Assembly: GCA_949317995.1 (NCBI GenBank)
Contig: OX439050.1
Coordinates: 54,747,777 to 54,811,776 of the forward strand
Direction: 5' to 3'
Source of the DNA: Acholoe squamosa
Taxonomy: Eukaryota; Annelida; Polychaeta; Phyllodocida; Polynoidae
Length of the DNA stretch: 64,000 nucleotides
Positions 58,120 to 64,000 of the stretch are shown one piece after another; the stretch's first letter is position 1; every line of letters starts with the position of its first letter. The position numbers and the translations under genes are program-made. Under the pieces are notes generated by a model that was not told the origin of the DNA, made no database searches, and was given only the letters and a program-made list of their open reading frames with translations.

Positions 58120-58219
58120 GCACTATAGTGACACTATAGTGACATTATAGTGACACTATAGTGACACTATAGTGACACTATAGTGACACTATAGTGACAC
58201 TATAGTGACACTATAGTGA
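58120..58219. repeat. 11-bp palindromic minisatellite, about 9 copies
   Basis: The unit is CACTATAGTGA, self-complementary through CACTATAGTG, and nearly perfect. It is flanked by AAAGGAACTCCCTCA-like copies at about 58,087 and 58,317. Confidence 0.95.
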
Positions 58220-58236
58220 CAGGTATAGCATTTACC

Positions 58237-58238
<2 letters not shown>

Positions 58239-58306
<68 letters not shown>
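58239..58306. repeat. (TA)n microsatellite
   Basis: Uninterrupted alternating TA directly beside the 11-bp array, between the two copies of AAGGAACTCCCTCA. Confidence 0.95.
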
Positions 58307-58310
<4 letters not shown>

Positions 58311-58988
58311 ACAAAGAAGGAACTCCCTCAATAGTTGCCTGGTTGTAGTGGATATGGCACACCTTGATTAGCTCTACACCTGTATCTTAATCACCAATAT
58401 CCATAGGATTTAGTGTATTTGTGTAATCACCGAGTGTAGTCGCACATTAGACTCCAATGTTGAAGGGAATGTAGTGAATATGGCTCCGAAAAAGATAGGG
58501 TAAATATGGCTGCTGTTATGAGAGGGAAAGACATGCCTCACAGACGAGAGAGATGTATGTTTATCTATCCCTTGGTTTTTGAATTAAATAGTAAAGAGAA
58601 CTGAAACATCCAATGATTACATCTTAAAGGTGATGATTAGAAAATCCTGGGCCAACCACAATTCACTTATAGAATGTTGCTATCCACTTTATCATAAAGC
58701 CCATCACAATAAAAGCAATGCCACAGCTAGTTTATGAGTTTGACACCAGGGAGTGTTAAAAATTGCTGGTTCCCGATGTTTCGCGGGGCTTCATACAACT
58801 CTTTACTATGGGATTGATTACCATTATTGCTGTAAATCCCATAATATGGTCGTATTGACTAACCAAGACACCTATGGAGTTGTATTGATGATCCCCATCG
58901 AATGGTTATCAAGAAGACAGGCTACCATGTGTACAATACATCGATTTGCTACTTCTACAATGGTAAGGAATGGGCAACTTGTTCATCA
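58307..58988. other. Intergenic stretch
   Basis: No supported gene. The frame at 58,753-59,043 overlaps the start of the foldback element and shows no domain. Confidence 0.4.
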
Positions 58989-58989
58989 G

Positions 58990-61805
58990 GGCCCTGTTTC
59001 TATAGTTGGTTTGGATGGCACCATTTGCATACGTCTTTCCTAAGTTGCTTTATCCAAAATAGCTCAGTTTGAGTTCTATCTTAGTCTGTGTTAGCCAACT
59101 GCCTTAATCCAAATGAATAGAGCAAGAAGTGCCACTGTTTCTAAAGTTTTGGATAGAACTCAAACTGAGTCCAATCTGTTCCATTGACAGAAGTAAATCT
59201 GTTGTTTTCTAACTGACTTTGCTGGCATCATGGCCCTGATTGTATACCTGAATGGCACCATCCATGTTTACTAATGTAAAGGTAATAGTGCAGACTAAGC
59301 AAAAACATGCTTCTGTTTCTTAACTTGAGTTCTGTTCTAATGCTCTATTCTATGCTTGGTCTGCTAATGAGTTTATGTCAGGGACCAGCGGAGCTCCGAG
59401 GACGCATGGGCCTTTTTGGACAGTTTGGCTATTCTGGGGTGAGTAGTGTCTGTCATTAAGACCATCTGGTGGATGATTTGTGGCTATGTCCAAAGGGAAT
59501 ACATTGGGTTCAACTGTACCGGTCAGACTTTTGGCCCCATCACTGTAAATTGTCATTGCACCTTCCCATGCCCGAACGCCATCATTGAGATCTCTTATCG
59601 TCCTTTTACTTTCGGCCCGAATCGATGCTAGCTCTAGTTGTAGTTCTTGTCTTCTAGCCAGATTTTTGATTTCCACCTTGCGAGCTTCTTCTGCCTTGAT
59701 TTGGGCCAATAAATCTTCATTTGGGTCTGATGTGCCATCTCCCGGGACCGGGCTTGTCCGCCCGGGCGCTGTGCCTTGTTGTCGGGGATCGATGGTGTTT
59801 GCACCGGTCCCTCTGTCGCCTCTGTCCCCTGTCACGTCCTCATCATGGTTGAATGATGATGTGTCCTTTGGTGTGTCATGACTTACCATGTCATGTCCAG
59901 ACTTCCATCTAGGGTTCGGGCACGTAGAGTTTGGACAAGCCCTCGAGTTTTACAGCCATTATGGCCCAGCAAATAGTGATAATAATGAAAAAATTTGTGA
60001 GCAACATGGAGCTAGCAGCAGGCCTGCAGCGTGCAGGGGAGGCACTAACTAGGTCAGCACACCTAGGAGTCTACCTGTACAGGTGTGGGGACTAGGCCTC
60101 CCTCTAGTGATCAATACTTGCATCAACTATTGATGCTTAACATTGGCTAGACCTGGATAGGACAACTTTAGAAACACTCATGCAATGGTGCCATCAAAAT
60201 CCTTGAATTTCAGCTAATCTATCATCAAATGAATCATTCAAGTTTTTTCATGTATTTCTCTTATTTAAAGTTTTGCTGACCACCTATAAGGGTTGGTGGC
60301 AAAGTGGTTTGAAAAGCAATAATTTTGCCTTTATCATTGGAGCAGATTAAGCAACTTAAGAAACACTAATGCAAATGGTGCCTTCCATAACCCACTATAA
60401 AACAGGATCCACATATTTCAATTGATTTAAACATATGATATAACACACAAATGAATAGGCAGAAGGCCCTAAGGATATACCAGTGAGAGGTGCAGTAGAG
60501 GTGGATGCCACCATTGCATTAGCATTTCTCAAGTTGTCCTATCTAGTTCTAGCCAATAGAACAGGATAGTAGAACTCTAGTTTAGAAACAGAAAGCTGGT
60601 TCTGCTCTATCTGCTCTTTTAGCTTTGGATTAGTGGACATAGATGGTGCCATTCTTTTTTTTAAAAGTATAGAAACAGGGCCCAGAAGTCTTGTTTGTTA
60701 GGGTTGGTGCATGGCCAAAAAATTGTACTATCACGATAGGAGGGGTGTATAGATTCGATGAAATGTGATATGAAGCATAGCCCATGGGCCCTGTTTCTAT
60801 TCTTTTCAAAAATGAATGGCACCATCCATGCCCACTAATGCAAAGCTAAAAGTGCAGATGGAGCAAAAACTGCTTTCTGTTTCTTAACTTGAGTTCTACT
60901 CTCCTGCTCTATTGACGAGAGCTGGCTAGGACAACTTAAGAAACACTAATGCAATGGTGCCATCCACCTCTAGTGCACCTCTCACTGGTATATCCTTAGG
61001 GCCTTCCACCTATTCATTTGTGCCTTATATCTTATGTGTAATCAATTGAATTACATGGATCCTGTTTCTATAGTAGGCTGTGGATGGCACCATTTGCATT
61101 AGTGTTTCTTAAGTTGCTCTCTCCAAAATAGATTAGTTTGAGTTCTATCTGAGCTCATTTTAGCCAACTGCCTAAACCCAAATAAATAAAGCAAGAAGTG
61201 CCACTGTTTCTAAACCTAAGAATGTAGCTCAAACTGAGTCCCATCTGCTCCATTGATGAAGATAAAATTGTTGCTTTTCAAACAATTCTTCCGCCAACCC
61301 TTATAGGTGGTCGGCACAACTTTAAATAAGTGAAATACACCTGAAAACTTGGATGATTCATTTGAGGATAGATGAGCTGAAATTCAAGGATTTTGATGGC
61401 ACCATTGCATAAGTGTTTCTAAAGTTGTCCTATCCAGCTCTAGCCAATAGAGCATTAGAACAGAACTCAAGTTTAGAAACAGAAGCATGTTTTTGCTGGG
61501 TCTGCACTATAAGCTTTGCATAAGTAAACATGGATGGTGCCATTCAGGTACACAATCAGGGCCATGTTGGCAGCAAAGTTGGTTAGAAAACAACAACTTT
61601 ACTTCCACCAATAGAACAGATGGGACTCAGTTTGAGTTCTAACCAAAAGTTTAGAAACAGTGGCACTTCTTGCTCTATTCATTGGGATCTAGGCCCTTGG
61701 CTAACACAGGCTCAGATAGAACTCGAACTGAGCTATTTTGGATAGAGCAACTTTAGAGACACTAATGCAAATGGTGCCATCCAAACCAACTATTGAAACA
61801 GGGCC
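58990..61805. mobile_element. Foldback (long-TIR) element, about 1-kb arms, one arm interrupted
   Basis: The left end GGCCCTGTTTCTATAGTTGG matches the inverted right end with one change (TTCAATAG). The left arm is 58,990-59,349 plus 60,142-60,683; the right arm is 60,786-61,805, with a ~100-bp centre. Arms are built of subrepeats holding GGATGGCACCATTTGCATTA and AGTGTTTCTTAAGTTG. The left arm lacks about 120 bp present at about 61,090-61,250. No transposase is visible and no clear target duplication was found. Confidence 0.82.
59350..59889 (-). CDS. Gag-like 179-aa ORF inside the foldback arm
   Basis: This is an uninterrupted frame with no family I can name firmly. The N-terminal half is low-complexity and charged (DEDVTGDRGDRGTG, DPNEDL). 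A coiled coil follows at residues about 62-105 (AEEARKVEIKNLARRQELQL, then ELASIRAESKRTIRDLN). The C-terminal part is Pro/Asn-rich (GTVEPNVFPLDIATNHPP). Such composition is seen in the N-terminal part of retrotransposon Gag. Its stop TAG (59,350-59,352) falls exactly at the border of the insertion relative to the other arm, which suggests the reading frame was truncated there. GC content and CpG are higher than in the arms, so it has a different origin. Confidence 0.4.
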   Translation of the reverse strand: MVSHDTPKDTSSFNHDEDVTGDRGDRGTGANTIDPRQQGTAPGRTSPVPGDGTSDPNEDLLAQIKAEEARKVEIKNLARRQELQLELASIRAESKRTIRDLNDGVRAWEGAMTIYSDGAKSLTGTVEPNVFPLDIATNHPPDGLNDRHYSPQNSQTVQKGPCVLGAPLVPDINSLADQA

Positions 61806-62139
61806 ATGTGGAGTTATCCACCTGTTATATCATCGTCAAAAATAGTAATATCACACAGAAAAAAGTGGGTCCCTCCTAATACAGGGAACCTAAGAGGATA
61901 GTACAGAGAATTCGATCACATACCAACCCCAACATAGGGGAGTTCCAGTGTGCAAAAATCCCATTCTTTACCATTGTTTCAGCAGTAAATGTACCTATAA
62001 CTACCTCATAGCCTACTTACATGGTAACCATTCAATGCAGATTGTCAATATAAATCCATAGGTAGTCCATTATTAGCTGTTTAACTTGGCTTGTAGTAAG
62101 CCAGGAACATGCAAGTTTTCTACATGAAAGTGGTCCTAA
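61806..62139. other. Intergenic stretch
   Basis: Nothing recognised. Confidence 0.4.
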
Positions 62140-62790
62140 ATCCAGTGTTGGCCGCTTACAACTTATGCAGAATCATTGCCCACGGTTATGTCTTTGAATC
62201 TTTAATACTCGGGATATATCTATATACGATCTCCATGTTAGAACTTACATGAAAATGCTAAAGGTTAGACGTGATAAGAACTTATTATCTATGATGTATG
62301 ATGTTTCTTGTGATCCAAACTGTGTCAAACTCCCTCCCAGGAACTTGTGCGGCAATGTTAAAAAACAGTTAAAGGTATCCAGATCCAGGTGTTTGATGTA
62401 TGATAAGTCACCACTGTACAGGGGGTGTGTCCTTTGGGACAAATTGGATGCAAATACTCAGCAGATAGGCAGTAAGAAAGAAGTCATGAACAAAATCTGA
62501 ATGTATTTGGTGTATAACCGTCACTTGATAGACTACGCAATTATTTTTGAAAGATGTAATATACATGCTGCCTGCGGAAAATCGACTTGTGCAAATCATG
62601 GTGATACATACAGCCCCTAAGAGGCTTTAGTTATGTCTTTAGTAATATCGTAATGATCTACACCCAGAATGATGCCTGCCTGATGTAACTTTGTACAACC
62701 TGATTGAGCGCTACACTATTTCTTTCCTGTTGCTGTGTTTTGGCCGATCTGAAAAACGTACATGTATGATTTCTGCTAATAAACTTGTTA
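62140..62790 (+). pseudogene. LINE ORF2 C-terminal fragment and 3' UTR
   Basis: The frame 62,249-62,500 includes LSMMYDVSCDPNCVKLPPRN, then KSPLYRGCVLWDKLDANTQQ and KKEVMNKI before the stop. It is the same C-terminal box as in the elements at 9,470 and 16,720. The RT core is missing, so it is a 5'-truncated LINE. The 3' UTR runs to about 62,790 and ends near CTAATAAACTTGTTAAAACT. Confidence 0.7.
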
Positions 62791-63245
62791 AAACTCAAAC
62801 TCTGTATTTCTAAGAATGAATGCTGGCCACTTTATAATTTTGAAAATTCAGCAATAATTGACAAATAAAGTCTGGAGATCTTCTGGCAATAAATGTAGTC
62901 AGTTCAATTGAAAATCATTTAAACTGAGGTAAGTAACATATTATATCAGTTCATAAATCCCATATTCCTGCTATGTAGTTCTATATAACTACAGATTCTA
63001 TAGCTATGTCTCTTAGGCATTTGGGGCTTAAATTTCATTTAGTAACCAAGGATTCTGAAGGATCTCTAAACACATAGGCATACCAAGGTTTCTAAATTAT
63101 ATGTGCGACTTAAGTACCATTTTGTGAGGATGGGTCACAAATGGTCCAGCTAGGATTATGGCTTTTAATCTCCGCAGAGGTTATGCCATAATCTACAGCT
63201 GTGAAGTCTTAGATATAATTGTAGAGGTCGGCGAAAACGTCTCTT
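62791..63245. other. Intergenic stretch
   Basis: No gene or repeat recognised. Confidence 0.4.
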
Positions 63246-63316
63246 GGAGAAACCGGGACTCGAACCCGGGACCCTCCAACTTCGAAGCGGATGCTCTACC
63301 TCTGAGCTACTTCCCC
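63246..63316 (-). tRNA. tRNA-like gene (CGA anticodon), probably a SINE head
   Basis: The 71-nt minus-strand sequence starts GGGGAAGTAGCTCAGAGGTA and folds as a cloverleaf. The acceptor pairs 7 of 7 with two G-U, and the D arm is GCTC/GAGC. The anticodon loop is TTCGAAG, but its stem has a C-T mismatch. The T arm CCGGG/CCCGG encloses TTCGAGT. CGA would read Ser UCG, yet the long variable arm of tRNA-Ser is absent. The flank is shared with the repeat at 13,255-13,390. Confidence 0.55.
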
Positions 63317-63440
63317 TGGCCTGACATACCCTGTCACCAACACGGCCCCACTGACATTTCCACCTTCCACCTACCTCTGGATCGGTATGGTATACATAGG
63401 GGGAGTGACCACCAAGTGAGCTGGCCTCTGAAGGCTCAAC
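63246..63440 (-). repeat. tRNA-headed SINE, family B, copy 2
   Basis: The tRNA-like head is joined to the block GGTGGAAATGTCAGTGGGGC, and GTCAGGCCAGG immediately precedes the head, as in copy 1 (13,255-13,390). Confidence 0.6.
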
Positions 63441-63521
63441 GCACCCGGGGAGGGAACGAACCCCTACATAATAATTATGCTTCATGTTCTTAATTTTTGA
63501 ACCCCCCTCCCCTCTCTAACT

Positions 63522-64000
63522 ATGGGTCATAGGTATAACAACTTTGTTGTAATTATTAACTCTGAAAGAGTTATGAGAGACAGGGGTGGCTGTCGAATTT
63601 GTTTAAGATTGTACGATGGTGATAGAGAAATAATAAATAATAACGATGTGGTCAGTAGTGCTGACAGTGATGAAATTTGTAGGGAAAGGTTAAATGGGGA
63701 TATAAAGAAAAAGGCACTAAGGCAAGATGGAGTAATGGATGTTCATTGATAGAGCATTCTGTGAAGAGACGGATCAAAACAAGTTGGTAATGTGTTTAAG
63801 TGGAATAAATCACGCGAGTGGTAGTGTTTGGGTCCATAATGAAATTCGGGGTAGAAAGCCTGATTGCTCCAGTCAGGATATGCAAGGGATAAAAACACCA
63901 ATAGCCAAGGCGTTGTCAGGAAAACATCCATCTGGAAATAAGAGAAGTAATTGGATTAGGACCAGCAGAATCAGAGGGGCTAATGATGAATATAGGAAGA
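63522..64000 (+). CDS. Unidentified open frames running off the window
   Basis: A frame at 63,522-63,749 (MGHRYNNFVVIINSERVMRD, with a CRICLRLYDGD segment) ends in TGA. A second frame in another phase starts at ATG 63,739 (MFIDRAFCEETDQNKLVMCL) and remains open to base 64,000 (GKHPSGNKRSNWIRTSRIRG). The 11-bp overlap suggests one protein with a frameshift, or two successive frames. I recognise no domain. The basic end could belong to a mobile-element ORF whose body lies beyond the window. Confidence 0.3.

Noticed and set aside
58120..58219. Similarity of GTGACACTATAG to a phage SP6 promoter core
   Set aside because: It follows from an 11-bp tandem repeat; no vector or phage context is present.
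63246..63316. Functional tRNA-Ser(CGA) gene
   Set aside because: It lacks the long variable arm of tRNA-Ser, has a mismatched anticodon stem, and lies in a repeat also found at 13.3 kb.

Overview
This window is eukaryotic, animal-like DNA of low gene density. It has spliced genes with GT-AG introns and TATA and AATAAA signals, many microsatellites, tRNA-derived SINEs, and an unusually broad set of transposons: non-LTR retrotransposons with an APE-type endonuclease and a YADD reverse transcriptase, a Penelope-like element with a GIY-YIG endonuclease, a Crypton-type tyrosine recombinase, a pogo/Tigger-like DDE element, a PIF/Harbinger element, MITEs and foldback elements. This mix fits a marine invertebrate or basal deuterostome, but I cannot name the species from the sequence. 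I see no rRNA, CRISPR array or prokaryotic operon.

Layout. 0-6 kb: a SINE, then the only host-like gene I can support, a three-exon minus-strand gene (2,401-2,942) for a 49-residue secreted Cys-containing peptide with a 16-nt microexon. Its possible upstream promoter block (about 4.04-4.14 kb) recurs near 13.0 and 13.6 kb. 7-10.6 kb: MITEs and a minisatellite split by a decayed LINE. 12.3-19.5 kb: repeat-family copies, a LINE 3' fragment, and a minus-strand LINE whose reverse transcriptase core is missing, with a 25-bp satellite in the gap. 22-25 kb: a minisatellite between direct repeats, and a 1.1-kb MITE with perfect 29-bp terminal inverted repeats.

25.8-36.9 kb: a 5,525-bp unit present twice in tandem and almost identical. 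It holds a decayed retroelement (gag-like CCHC knuckles and an env-like transmembrane ORF), a DEK_C-like ORF and a tRNA-Arg-like sequence. 37-42.2 kb: palindromes, two SINEs and a Penelope fragment with a hammerhead-like motif.

42.3-56.9 kb is the centrepiece, two stacks of nested transposons. In the first, a 4.9-kb pogo-like element contains a 1.9-kb element flanked by TAA, which in turn contains a 297-bp pogo MITE. In the second, a Crypton ORF on the minus strand is split by a 7.5-kb PIF/Harbinger element flanked by CAG; that element carries its own DDE transposase and two SANT/Myb-like partner genes. The pogo transposase introns are made of one about 50-bp repeat whose units resemble 3' splice sites, and a 21-bp array of donor-like sequences lies upstream of the gene.

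58-64 kb: an 11-bp palindromic minisatellite, a 2.8-kb foldback element with a gag-like ORF inserted in one arm, another LINE 3' end, a tRNA-headed SINE and an open frame running off the window. Most coding regions here are mobile-element proteins with stops or frameshifts. The small peptide gene, the Harbinger transposase (one stop) and SANT gene 2 are the least damaged.
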